Shown here: piece after piece, positions 26,961-35,491 of the stretch
How positions within the stretch are numbered: the first letter of the stretch is position 1
Layout: every line of letters starts with the position of its first letter
The notes under the pieces: generated by a model
The model's database searches: none
What the model was told of the DNA's origin: nothing
What the model saw: the letters and a program-made list of their open reading frames with translations, nothing else
Assembly: GCF_900113285.1 (NCBI RefSeq)
Contig: NZ_FOOT01000004.1
Coordinates: 124,001-188,000 of the forward strand
Reading direction: 5' to 3'
DNA length: 64,000 nt
DNA from: Pontibacter chinhatensis
GTDB taxonomy: Bacteria; Bacteroidota; Bacteroidia; Cytophagales; Hymenobacteraceae
Position numbers and translations under genes: made by a program

Positions 26961-27006
26961 CGCAAGTAAAGCGCAAATAACACAGGGCACCTCCTTTATA
27001 TATTTG
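26961..27006 (+). promoter_or_regulatory. Promoter with direct-repeat operator before the HTH gene
   Basis: Repeats GCAAGTAAA and GCAAATAAC (26962-26980) precede a perfect -7 box TATATTTG (26999-27006). The same arrangement recurs at 56303-56349 before a decayed copy of the gene. Confidence 0.5.
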
Positions 27007-27030
27007 CATTGGAACAAATGATAGAGGCGT

Positions 27031-27372
27031 ATGATGGAGAATCCTTTTGCTATTATTGAGAAGCGCATAGACCGCATCGAGTCTATCCTGCTGGACATTC
27101 AAGAACGACTGGACAAAACCGATAGTACTCAGTCAACTGGAGATTTCTTAACAGTAGATGAGGCTGCCGCATACCTCAACATATCGAAGTCAGCCATCTA
27201 TGAAAAAACCAGCTCCAGATCGATACCTCACATCAAGAAAGGCAAGCGGTTATACTTTGTCAAGCAAGAGCTGGCGGATTGGGTTAAAGCTGCACGTCAA
27301 AGGACCGTTGCTGAGATCGAGGCTGAACCAGCATCCATTATGGTTGTCAGCAAAAGCAGAAGAGCTTCATAA
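27031..27372 (+). CDS. Excisionase-like helix-turn-helix protein
   Basis: 113 residues (ATG 27031; a second ATG follows at 27034). The N-terminal 30 residues form a short coiled coil (IEKRIDRIESILLDIQERLD). Residues 38-95 are a MerR/excisionase-type winged helix (FLTVDEAAAYLNISKSAIYEK...IPHIKKGKRLYFVKQELADWV). Such proteins bend DNA at att sites or regulate the integrase. Its leader is duplicated at 56.3 kb near the integrase, where the gene itself has decayed, so this copy may now supply the function in trans (inference). Confidence 0.85.
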   Translation: MMENPFAIIEKRIDRIESILLDIQERLDKTDSTQSTGDFLTVDEAAAYLNISKSAIYEKTSSRSIPHIKKGKRLYFVKQELADWVKAARQRTVAEIEAEPASIMVVSKSRRAS

Positions 27373-27439
27373 GACTCTAAGGGGCGCTTTATGAATGCCA
27401 TGCCATATTCAAACAGGTAGTAAATCACTCTTCTAGTTA

Positions 27440-28765
27440 CTACCTAACGGGCTTGATATGAACATTTGGCTCACGGCCCAGCCTCTCCCTAAAGCCCTGC
27501 AGTATAAGTTGTCGGATTGCCTCTGCATCTTGCAGCTGGCATATCACGCCGTCGTGCCTGGTGATGAAGACAAGCCCCAAGTCCAGCGCCCGGGGCACCA
27601 GGTACTCGACCATGACCGAGCTTTCCAGCCTTGTAATGGTGCGGTAGACGACAGCGTTGTCCTCGCGGTTAAGCCGCTCCACCTCCCCGAACACGGTGGG
27701 GAAGAACTCCCGGGCCACGCGGTACAGGGACCGGTGCTGATTGCTGGCGCTCAGGTTGCTCTTAGGCCTTTTGTTGAGGGACCTGAGCATTGCCTTCTTC
27801 ACCAGCTCCTTGGTTCCCCCGTACCTTTCCTCCAGTTCCTCCACCTCCCCCACTCTCCCCTGCTTCATGAGCTCGCCCAGGCAGTAGTCGTAAAGAACCG
27901 TGTAGAGGTCCCCGCCGTTTGCCATCGCGTTGAAGCGCACTAGGTCCTGCCCCTTGTGCCCCTCCAGGGCCAGGTAAGCTCCGAAGATAAAGAAGTAGCA
28001 GGCCGACACGTCCACCTCCACCCAGTCCGGCTGCTCCGGCCTGTTGTCGACCCTGAGGAAGCGGCGCAGGCCGTTGCTCAGGCTGTTGAAGGGATGGTAG
28101 AGCCTGCCCTCCCCGTCGAGCTTGAGGTAGTCCCTCCGCCTCTGGTTATAGACCGGGTAAATCTCCCGGTAGAACTCCAGCGTCTCATATTCCCCCTGTC
28201 TCGCCAACAGGCTCTCCTCCGCCTCCTCGCTCAGCGACACTCGGCTGAGCACCTCCCGCCTGTAGCGGTGCAGGTAGTCCGGCACCTGCCCCACTTTGGC
28301 GGAAGTCAGTTTCCGGAGCAGGTGCGGGTCAGAGAGCTTCACCCTGGTGATAGAACGAGAGGAATGGAACACGCCTACAAGCCTGTAGCCCTTCGTGAAG
28401 GAGTCCCGCTTCCTCTCGGGCTGGCCCGTTGAGTACGCCTCGTTTACCTCAAGGACAGTGATCTGCTCCAGGAACCTCCTGATGCTGTAGTAGTGCGTGC
28501 TCCCCCCGTAGCGGGCGAGCTCGTCGCGGTGGATGTTGACAAACTCCCTCAGGCTTGACTTCTCCCGGAGCCGCTCCCCGTTTTCCCCCTTGGCGGGGAA
28601 AAGGCGCCTGGTGATGACGTACCAGATCAGGAACAGGGCCCTCTCCCTTAGCCGCTTCTCTACGGTGCGGCTCCACTTCCCACCGCCTTCTAATACGAGC
28701 TCCTTTAGCTTATTGAAGTCTCTGTCGACCCAGTCGATGACCTCCTGCGGAAGATAGATATACAT
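27440..28765 (-). CDS. Putative single-subunit polymerase-like protein
   Basis: 441 residues with no signal. The C-terminal half follows a pattern like family-A polymerases: RLYHPFNSLSNGLRRFLR, then WVEVDVSACYFF (Asp252, motif A-like), a Lys/Asn helix VKKAMLRSLNKR (323-333, O-helix-like), RLESS (379-383) and FITRHDGVICQL (His404-Asp405, motif C-like). Proteins of this layout occur on Bacteroidetes mobile elements without a described function. The polymerase reading is an inference. It is GC-rich compared with the AT-rich genes upstream. A long odd non-coding region lies behind its start. Confidence 0.55.
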   Translation of the reverse strand: MYIYLPQEVIDWVDRDFNKLKELVLEGGGKWSRTVEKRLRERALFLIWYVITRRLFPAKGENGERLREKSSLREFVNIHRDELARYGGSTHYYSIRRFLEQITVLEVNEAYSTGQPERKRDSFTKGYRLVGVFHSSRSITRVKLSDPHLLRKLTSAKVGQVPDYLHRYRREVLSRVSLSEEAEESLLARQGEYETLEFYREIYPVYNQRRRDYLKLDGEGRLYHPFNSLSNGLRRFLRVDNRPEQPDWVEVDVSACYFFIFGAYLALEGHKGQDLVRFNAMANGGDLYTVLYDYCLGELMKQGRVGEVEELEERYGGTKELVKKAMLRSLNKRPKSNLSASNQHRSLYRVAREFFPTVFGEVERLNREDNAVVYRTITRLESSVMVEYLVPRALDLGLVFITRHDGVICQLQDAEAIRQLILQGFRERLGREPNVHIKPVR

Positions 28766-30080
28766 AGCAAAGTCTTGATCCCTTTATACCTTTACGTCCC
28801 TTGCTTGCGCCCTTAGGGACACTGAAAAAGTGAACAGATATATGGTGGTGAGGAGGGAGTGGAGGGGTATATAATACAGTACATTAAGTACTGATAGAGT
28901 ACGTAAGCGATTCCGTACGCAAAGGGCCACCTTACACACCAGGAAACGTACGGCACCACCCCCAAGCGCCACTCCGTCACCACAGGGCGCAGCGCGCCTG
29001 TTTGGCAGCACAATTTACGCCTATGTCCAAAAAGGCGCAAGAGACAGCGTCGCCACATTGAGCTGGCGCGCAGAAGGACAAGTCCGTCAATCAGGTACGG
29101 CAGTACTAGTAAAAAGCCTTTCAGGGCCGGTTTCCAGCCCTCTGGAGGGTCTTCTCCCTTAAGACATTATTTACTCCCACCCGGCACATGAAATCACTAT
29201 ATGCGCTCTTTTTGCGGCAGCCCTTTGACCTTTCAGGGCGCTCTGCCGTCGCTGGCCCTGCTTCCTTCCCGCACTTCCTGGTCCCCTGCTACGAAACCGT
29301 TTGCCCCAGCATCTCCCCTGACTGTAGGGAAGCGCCCCTAGCCCCTCTCCCCCACGCACCTGTAAAAAAATTTAACTCCCGCACTAACCTCCCGCACCCT
29401 TTTTTCCTATACTGTACCGAAAGGCAAGAGGAGTTTGGTTGGATTCGCTCAGCTTTAGGCTAAACATCCAACATGTTCATGTGTACCTGTCCGTAGTCTC
29501 TGTTCCGCATGAACATCACCCGTGGCTAGAAGCGCTCAGAGCCACAGCTGAGAACAAAGCGAAAGCGGCGAGCAAGGTGCGCAACAACCGACGGACGGCG
29601 CAACGATTCGCAAGCCCTGGGATTTTAGGTTGTTTGTCCCTGGGTGCGTGTGGAAACCTCAGAAATGTTTCCCCCGACAGTTCCCCCACCCCTAAGGGAG
29701 AACTGTGTGTGTATTCCTAGAAATGTCCCCCCTGTTATAGGGACGAAGAGGTACGTTGAAGGACGAAGAAGGACGTGATGTGACTGTAGTGGTGAGTATC
29801 GAGTGACGTTGACTTAGGCGAGGTGTACTTGAGAGCATTGTGGGTTTTGTAGCGTACGTGTGTCGGGTGTATTGGAGCTAAGTGGATGTGGTGTTGACGG
29901 TTGAGCACGGGCTTGTACTATAAGGATAAGAGCGAGAATAGACAACGCGAGATGGAGCGACTAGAAGCATGACGTGGAGTTGCGGGTAGATGTAGTGCGG
30001 TATGTAGGCAAGTGACCTGAGAAGGAAGAAGCGAGAGCGTGTAACGGAAGAACAGTAAAACTTTGTTGTAACCTTAAGTT
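28766..30080. other. 1.3-kb non-coding region with strand-skewed segment
   Basis: No convincing gene. It holds a hairpin CAGTAC-ATTAA-GTACTG (28877-28893), nearby GTACG repeats (28910-28960) and a hairpin ACAGTTC...GAACTGT (about 29678-29708). A segment from about 29740 to 30050 is rich in G and A and poor in C on the plus strand, with recurrent GGACGAAGA and GACGTG words. Beside a polymerase-like gene it may be a replication origin or a long structured RNA. This is speculative. Confidence 0.45.
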
Positions 30081-30089
30081 TTGACGGAG

Positions 30090-30287
30090 ATGAGAGCATT
30101 TTATTCGGTAAGAGAGTTTAGAGCAGAGCTAAAGAGCAGAGGAGTCGACGTGACGGACAAAGCGATCCGCCACTACATCGAGAGGGGCAGGTTGAAGGCG
30201 CAGAAGGACGTGCTCCGGCCGAGCCGCTGGCTCATCCCATCCTCCGAACTGGACAGGGTGGCCCCTCTGGCACAGCAGGCTGCGTGA
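30090..30287 (+). CDS. Small MerR-like helix-turn-helix protein
   Basis: 65 residues from ATG 30090, preceded closely by GGAG; a TTG at 30081 is an alternative. FYSVREFRAELKSRGVDVTDKAIRHYIERGRLKAQK matches a single excisionase/MerR-type winged helix, followed by RWLIPSSELDRV. It probably regulates the adjacent element or its origin-like region. It stands alone, with the skewed non-coding segment directly upstream. Confidence 0.65.
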   Translation: MRAFYSVREFRAELKSRGVDVTDKAIRHYIERGRLKAQKDVLRPSRWLIPSSELDRVAPLAQQAA

Positions 30288-30504
30288 CCTAGCCTTGAAA
30301 CCTTAAAAGCGGGCCTGTAATATATGCGCTCTAACGGCCCTCAACAGATACCCCCATCATTATTTTTTCAAGGGAGGGGGCACCTGCCCCTAGCCCCTCA
30401 CTCTGTTTAACACATTGCATGTATAAGTAGCCACTGGGCAAGGTACTTGGAAATATACCCCTGCCACTTCATGATTTTGAACGCAGCTTGGCTTATTTGC
30501 GGGG

Positions 30505-31044
30505 TTAGCGAAAGTAACCTTCTTGCTCTACCATGATAGTCCTCCCGAAACCATAGCCCTCCATTGCGTCAAATAGAGAGCTATTCCCAGGCAGCCACAT
30601 ACCACCAAAGCTCACTTTAAGTTCTCTGCATTTTGGTTTCTTTAACCTATACACTCGTTCGTATCCTTCTATTTCTAAGGCTAATGAGTCGACGGAGAAT
30701 GCACGAAGCACGGCTCTCATTTTATAAGTTAAGGAATCGCCCTTACTAAGGTAGTGCACCTCATAGTTATGACCTTTAGAAGTTGGGTTTTTAACTTCAC
30801 TCCTTAGTAACTCCTCATCACAACGAAAAAACAAGTTGAAGAACAAGGACTTCTGAACTTGCTTGTCAATTGTTAATTTCGTCACATCCAAACTGTCATT
30901 TTTTAGAACAAGCTCGAATTCGAAAGGCTGGTCAACAGTAATTGTGTCTTGTAACCGGACTATTTTGGTTACAGTATAAAAATCATCCTGCTTCCCGCAG
31001 CTTGCTAAAACAAAGAGGGACAGGAAAAAAATCGTTCTTATCAT
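30505..31044 (-). CDS. Small lipoprotein of unknown function (cassette-like gene)
   Basis: 179 residues with a lipoprotein signal (FLSLFVLASCGK, lipid at Cys16) and a beta-rich mature domain containing TVDQPFEFELVLKNDSLDV, which suggests an immunoglobulin-like fold. No family recognised. It is the most downstream of four co-oriented secreted-protein genes separated by attC-like palindromes. The palindrome upstream of it is split by the IS1182 element. Confidence 0.7.
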   Translation of the reverse strand: MIRTIFFLSLFVLASCGKQDDFYTVTKIVRLQDTITVDQPFEFELVLKNDSLDVTKLTIDKQVQKSLFFNLFFRCDEELLRSEVKNPTSKGHNYEVHYLSKGDSLTYKMRAVLRAFSVDSLALEIEGYERVYRLKKPKCRELKVSFGGMWLPGNSSLFDAMEGYGFGRTIMVEQEGYFR

Positions 31045-31069
31045 TATTCATAAATATGTGTCACCGCTA

Positions 31070-32736
31070 ACGTCAGTTTGTCTAAAAACCTCTGCTTGGT
31101 GCTTAGTTAAAGATAGTGATTTGAAGATATATTGTCCTAAGGGTGTGGCATTTTATTCGTTGGCCAAAGCTTGGCCACTGTGTTCTAAACATGGCATTTA
31201 GGGTCGACAACATGCCTAAAGAGGCTGCCCAGTAAGCCCGCAGCCGCTCTAGGCCAATAGTGTTGAAGATGCGGCGCAGGTTGTAGGCCACCAGCATCAG
31301 CCCCACGTCGGCCGAGGCCCGCTCTATCCCCTTCTTGGTGAGTACATAGCTATACCCCCACTGCCGCTTGATGGTGCCGAAGGGGTGCTCGACAATGGCC
31401 TGCCTGCGCCTGTAGAGCTCTGGATTGGCGGCAATGCGCTGCCGGTTCTCTTCAAAGAGCGGGGTGTAGGTGTTGCGTTCGATGAGCTTGCCGTTTTTGG
31501 CGGTCGTGCAGCGCGCCCGCGCCTCGCACGTCTTGCAGGCTTTGGTGCGGTACTGATAGAAGTGGGTCGGGTGAGAGCGGTTCAGGTTCTTGGTGTAGAC
31601 ATGCCCGTTGGTGGTGAGCGTGTGGCCTTCAGGGCAGGTGTAGGTGTTCGTTGTGCTGTCGTAGACAAAGTGCTCCAGGTTGTAGGCCGGGTCCGGGGCG
31701 CTCGCGGCTGGCGCCGGGATGGCCACCAGCGCTGTCACGCCCAGCTTTTGGGCCACTTCCAGCTCTGAACCCGTGTAGTAGCCCTTGTCGAAGAGCGCTG
31801 TGAAGGAGCTGTTGCCCACGATGCTCTTGGCCCTTCGGAGCATATTGCCCATGGCCTTGGTGTCATTATGGTTGGTGACCTGGTAATCAATCAACAGGCA
31901 GTACTTGGCGTCTACCGTAGCCTGCACGCTATAGGCCACCTCGGTGATGGTGTTGCGGATGATCATCTGCCGGCTCTCCGGGTCTGAAATCGAGACCTGG
32001 TCTTCCCCCGAGTCCTGGAGCTGCTGCAGGAGCTGGAGGTAATATTCCCTCCGCAAGGCGTGGCGGGCTATGGCATCTAAAAGGCACTCTACCTGGCTGG
32101 CCTCGCCTGTCTGCCCCAGGCCCAGCTGGCAGTCGGTGAGCCTGTCCTCGATGTAGGCCAGGTGGCGGGCGATCTTGCCCCGGTTGAAGTTGTTCTTCTT
32201 CGAGTTCTGGGCCCGGAGCTTGGTGGAGTCGCCGGCCAGCAGCTCCCCTCCGACCAGGTCAAAGTGGCGGGCCAGCTTCACGGTGGCGCGGAAGACGCGG
32301 GTGATGGCGCGGGCGTTGTTCTTGCGAAAATTGGCAATCGTGTTGTGGTCAGGCGCCAGCTGGCCCAGCAGCCACATCACTTCCAGGTTGCGGCCACACT
32401 CGCGCTCCAGGCACCGGGAGGAACGGATGCGGTTGAGGTAGCCGTAAACCAGCAGCTTGAGCAAAACAGTGGGATGGTAAGCCGGACGGCCGTTTTCGGG
32501 AAAATCGGTGCGGAAGCCTAATTTTTCAAGAGGAAGAGAGTCAACGAAGGCATCGATGAAGCGCACCTCGTTGTCCGGGGCAATGAGCTCCTCCAGAGAG
32601 GCCCCGCCACCGGGAGGCTCATCCCGGCTGTAGGCTTGTTTGAATTTCATAGCTAAGGCAGAGTAGTATCTTATGCTTTAGCCACTTAGCCAGCTGAAAG
32701 TTGCGAAATGCAGGAGATTATTAGACAGTCTGACGT
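31070..32736 (-). mobile_element. IS1182-family insertion sequence
   Basis: Imperfect terminal inverted repeats of about 22 bp (31071-31092 and 32714-32735, 18 of 22 matching by eye; outer ends CGTCAG/CTGACG) enclose one transposase gene. Flanks carry GCT on both sides (31066-31068, 32737-32739), a possible short target duplication. It is inserted within an attC-like palindrome of the cassette-like array. Confidence 0.85.
31103..32650 (-). CDS. IS1182-family transposase
   Basis: 515 residues. The N-terminal DUF772-type domain (KFKQAYSRDEPPGGGASLEELI, HPTVLLKLLVYGYLNRIRSSRCLE) is followed by the DDE core: GDSTKLRAQNSKKNN (first Asp), LFDKGYYTGSE (second Asp) and YRRRQAIVEHPFGTIKRQWG (Glu). 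A zinc-finger-like CKTCEARARCTTAKNG precedes the last motif. The reading frame is intact and all motifs are present, so the element may still be active. A single gene fills the IS. Confidence 0.95.
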   Translation of the reverse strand: MKFKQAYSRDEPPGGGASLEELIAPDNEVRFIDAFVDSLPLEKLGFRTDFPENGRPAYHPTVLLKLLVYGYLNRIRSSRCLERECGRNLEVMWLLGQLAPDHNTIANFRKNNARAITRVFRATVKLARHFDLVGGELLAGDSTKLRAQNSKKNNFNRGKIARHLAYIEDRLTDCQLGLGQTGEASQVECLLDAIARHALRREYYLQLLQQLQDSGEDQVSISDPESRQMIIRNTITEVAYSVQATVDAKYCLLIDYQVTNHNDTKAMGNMLRRAKSIVGNSSFTALFDKGYYTGSELEVAQKLGVTALVAIPAPAASAPDPAYNLEHFVYDSTTNTYTCPEGHTLTTNGHVYTKNLNRSHPTHFYQYRTKACKTCEARARCTTAKNGKLIERNTYTPLFEENRQRIAANPELYRRRQAIVEHPFGTIKRQWGYSYVLTKKGIERASADVGLMLVAYNLRRIFNTIGLERLRAYWAASLGMLSTLNAMFRTQWPSFGQRIKCHTLRTIYLQITIFN

Positions 32737-32801
32737 GCTGGTGCAGCCGAAGACCGAAGCGTAGCGAGGGTTAAAGCTGCACTTTGTTATCTGTTGTACT
32801 G
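32737..32801 (-). repeat. attC-like imperfect palindrome A (interrupted by IS1182)
   Basis: GTGCAGC (32741-32747) pairs with GCTGCAC (32776-32782) around a GAAG/CGAAG-rich loop, between a gene stop and the IS. The missing outer arm lies across the IS at about 31058-31068 (GTGTCACCGCT), and rejoining it gives a unit like element C. Confidence 0.5.
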
Positions 32802-33401
32802 TTAATATCCGAGGGTGTCACACTTATTCAAAATTGGGTCTTCTACTGCATTTCTATAAAGCAGAAGTGCAGCTTCGATAAATTGGAAAAGCAAAGGGTA
32901 AGTGTCTCTTCGAGGTGAGACAGCATAAAGTTCATATTCAGGTCCACTTTCATGGCGGACCTTCACTTTTACTCGTGTTCCATCCAAGACAAACCTGCTC
33001 CTGTTGGTTTCATCAACATTTAAAATGCTTTCCCTTGATAAAGAATCACTGATGCAAAGCAAAAGGTGGTTTGAGGGAATGATTAAGCTGTCTTTTTCAT
33101 AGCTTTTATACTTTTCGAAAATTTGGGATAGCCGCTTTTGCGCCTCCAAATCATTCATGAAGGCTTTTGTTAGTTCTTGGATTTCTAAGCTGTCCTGCTT
33201 CGTGGGTTGTAAGTCATTCTGCTTTCTTTTAGAATAAATAACCTTTGCTGTGTCTACACCTTTTGTGAGGTGAATCTTAAACTCTGACTGACTGGCCGAT
33301 GCATTTGCCGTGATTTCGATTTGGTAACTCCCAGTAGTCTGCGAATAGGAATTTAAAGTTGTAAAAGGCAGCAGCAGAAGTAGAAGCAGGATTGTTTTCA
33401 T
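32802..33401 (-). CDS. Secreted protein of unknown function (cassette-like gene)
   Basis: 199 residues with a signal peptide (LLLLLLLPFTTLNSYSQ). The mature part mixes beta strands with a charged helix (KAFMNDLEAQKRLSQIFEKYKSYEKD), then strands (TRVKVKVRHESGPEYELY) and a C-terminal helix. No family recognised. It is flanked on both sides by attC-like palindromes (32737-32801, 33427-33482) with only about 30-80 bases between, as expected of a promoterless cassette. Confidence 0.7.
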   Translation of the reverse strand: MKTILLLLLLLPFTTLNSYSQTTGSYQIEITANASASQSEFKIHLTKGVDTAKVIYSKRKQNDLQPTKQDSLEIQELTKAFMNDLEAQKRLSQIFEKYKSYEKDSLIIPSNHLLLCISDSLSRESILNVDETNRSRFVLDGTRVKVKVRHESGPEYELYAVSPRRDTYPLLFQFIEAALLLYRNAVEDPILNKCDTLGY

Positions 33402-33426
33402 ATCTTAAATTTAGCTTGTATTGTTG

Positions 33427-33482
33427 CCAACGGGTTAGGCTAAACCTAGACATAGCTTGAGTTTAGCTGTGGTTGACTGTTG
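33427..33482 (-). repeat. attC-like imperfect palindrome B
   Basis: Inner arms GCTAAAC/GTTTAGC (33439-33445/33461-33467) and outer CAAC/GTTG boxes (33428-33431/33472-33475). It lies directly at the 3' end of the S41 peptidase gene. Its inner arm differs from elements A and C while keeping pairing, as in integron attC sites. Confidence 0.5.
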
Positions 33483-34490
33483 TTATTCTTCCTTCAACCA
33501 TTGAAGTGCGGCCTGTACCTTAGAATCCTCGCGCAAGTCAGTAAAGTTGTCTCCTTCTATTATTTCTACATCTGGCTCTACATGATCAAAGTACACTCTG
33601 CCCTTTCTGTCCGTAATAAAGCCTGATGCTATTCCCAAATAGTGCTTCCCGATTCTAAATTCTGAATTGATAGTGGTAAAGCCGGCTGTCTTTTCTCCAA
33701 TAAATATTGTTTTTTCCCTGCCCTTGAAGGCAACGGCTAGCATCTCGCCGGAACTAGCGGTGATTTGGCTGAGCAAAATCGCTATCTTAAGGTCTTTGTT
33801 GGGCTTACATCCGTTCTTGACTACTACCGCTTGTCGCCCTCCCTGGAGGAAAGCTCCTTTCCTGACTGACCATGCCGATTGAGGGGACCCATCCAGATTA
33901 GCTGAATAAGCTACCAGCTCGCTGCCAAACAACTGGTTTAGTCCACTGAACCCAGGATAGACGCTGCCTCCTTCATTCAGCCGTAAATCAATGACAATAC
34001 CCTTCAGATCCTTAAGTTCGAGGCTGCAGAGGCTATCCTGGAGTTGCTGACACGTCCTCTGATCATAGTTACTTGTTCCTGGAACTGAAATGTAACCATA
34101 GCCGCTTTCCAGAATGACTGCCTTCACCTCGGGTTTACCAGCTTCGAGTGCCTTAAGCAAAGAGGGGCGTACTTTGAATTCAGAATTATTACCGTAGCGG
34201 ATTCTCCTGCCATTAAAATAGAAGGCACCATGCGTATCTCCCATAGCCTGAAAAATAAGCTTCATCTTTCGGACGAAATCATCAGTTGACAGGATGGTAT
34301 TGTTACGCTGTAATACTTCAGCCTCTAATGCCGTCCAGTCTACTCGTGAGCTATAGACTGAATACTGCTTTGCTTTTATGAGAACGTCTTGAAGGAGAGG
34401 TTGCAAATTCTCTGCGTTGCCTTCCCTTACCTGAGCATAGGAAAGCAATGAAACAAACATAAAAAATAGGGTGGCAATGGCTTTACGCAT
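33483..34490 (-). CDS. Secreted S41-family serine peptidase (cassette-like gene)
   Basis: 335 residues from ATG 34490, where a signal peptide begins (IATLFFMFVSLLSYAQ). An upstream start at 34553 would run through the palindrome and lacks a signal. The catalytic domain has SGYGYISVPG, KGIVIDLRLNEGGSV, the nucleophile segment ITASSGEMLAVAF and the Lys segment GEKTAGFTT, as in C-terminal processing proteases. No PDZ domain is evident. The substrate is unknown. It is flanked by attC-like elements B and C. Confidence 0.82.
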   Translation of the reverse strand: MRKAIATLFFMFVSLLSYAQVREGNAENLQPLLQDVLIKAKQYSVYSSRVDWTALEAEVLQRNNTILSTDDFVRKMKLIFQAMGDTHGAFYFNGRRIRYGNNSEFKVRPSLLKALEAGKPEVKAVILESGYGYISVPGTSNYDQRTCQQLQDSLCSLELKDLKGIVIDLRLNEGGSVYPGFSGLNQLFGSELVAYSANLDGSPQSAWSVRKGAFLQGGRQAVVVKNGCKPNKDLKIAILLSQITASSGEMLAVAFKGREKTIFIGEKTAGFTTINSEFRIGKHYLGIASGFITDRKGRVYFDHVEPDVEIIEGDNFTDLREDSKVQAALQWLKEE

Positions 34491-34509
34491 TTCTGTTAGT
34501 TTAATTAAA

Positions 34510-34580
34510 GGCAACGGACTGGTGCAGCTGATGGGTGAGGCGAAGCCGAACATAAAAGCTGCACGTGGTTGGTGGTTAGT
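34510..34580 (-). repeat. attC-like imperfect palindrome C
   Basis: Arms GTGCAGCT (34522-34529) and AGCTGCAC (34557-34564), with outer CAAC (34512-34515) and GTTG (34568-34571). The loop contains GAGGCGAAGCCGAA. It starts at the stop codon of the next gene upstream and ends about 20 bases from the start of the S41 gene. Confidence 0.55.
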
Positions 34581-35326
34581 TATTCTTTGAACCTGTACAA
34601 AGTGATTAGATTATCATCTATTTCTAGATACCCTTTCACTTCTTTGTTGTTGAAGAAGACTATGTATTGGTCATTCTTAGTCTTGATTACTTCTGGGTTA
34701 TATGTCCAAATGCCTTCATTAGAAACTGTATCAATAGTCACAAATCTTTTGTTTTCAATCTTAGAAACAAACGTCCTTTTGAAATCAGTTATGATATGAA
34801 ACAGGTCGCCTTGATAAGGAAAACTCGCAAGCGTCAGCACACCGACACTATCTATGAGTTGTATTGTTCCTTTCTTTGATTTTGATTGATTGTCACCAAC
34901 ATAGCGAACAATAGTCTTCCCTTTCTTTTGTCTGGGTTTAGGTAGTTCGAATATTTCCAAAGAGTCAGGGTTGCTAATCTCAAGCACTTGTGTGAAGCCA
35001 CTTAAATGAGCGAGGGTGTTTGTTACTATGTATTTCCCGTCAAGTTTGTTTACAACAACAGGACAAGTTGCTTCAGAAGCGTATTCAATTCCTGTCTTTT
35101 TATTTTTGAACCAGATTGAGCCACCCCATTCTCCGCTACAAGTTTTCCTGACGGCATAGTTGTCGTCTTCGAATAGAAAAGCATTCTTTGTTGCTAAGTA
35201 ACTTTCATGGACCTGTTTGAAATCTTTTGCAACAGTAGAATCTTTAATAACAAATAGGCTTCCTTGTTGAGCACTACAACTAATCGCCACTATCCAAAAA
35301 GATATTATTGAGAAAATCTTCTTCAT
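34580..35326 (-). CDS. Secreted protein of unknown function (cassette-like gene)
   Basis: 248 residues with a signal peptide (IISFWIVAISCSAQ) and a wholly beta-rich mature part with regular strands (GGSIWFKNKKTGIEY, KYIVTNTLAHLSGFTQVLEI, DQYIVFFNNKEVKGYLEI). That suggests a propeller- or lipocalin-like fold. No family recognised. It is AT-rich compared with core genes. It is the first gene after the decayed recombinase. A degenerate attC-like half (CTGCACTTTGT) lies upstream at about 35390. Confidence 0.7.
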   Translation of the reverse strand: MKKIFSIISFWIVAISCSAQQGSLFVIKDSTVAKDFKQVHESYLATKNAFLFEDDNYAVRKTCSGEWGGSIWFKNKKTGIEYASEATCPVVVNKLDGKYIVTNTLAHLSGFTQVLEISNPDSLEIFELPKPRQKKGKTIVRYVGDNQSKSKKGTIQLIDSVGVLTLASFPYQGDLFHIITDFKRTFVSKIENKRFVTIDTVSNEGIWTYNPEVIKTKNDQYIVFFNNKEVKGYLEIDDNLITLYRFKE

Positions 35327-35491
35327 CTATTATAAAAATACCACCAACTACCAGACATACGACAACCTACGCTTATCTGCACTTTGTATGTAATTGCTGC
35401 AGCGTGCCTTGGCGCTCAGTTGCTGGAAGGTTCGTGTAGAAGTGAGTGAAGCGTGCATGGCCATATATGGTAAAGCTAATATAAGAGTTTA

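Noticed and set aside
29878..30099. 73-residue minus-strand frame in the skewed segment
   Set aside because: Its Ser/Thr/Tyr/Arg-rich content simply reflects the base skew.
30421..30504. A fourth attC-like element after the last cassette-like gene
   Set aside because: No GTGCAGC-type or other clear paired arms were found downstream of the 30505 stop.
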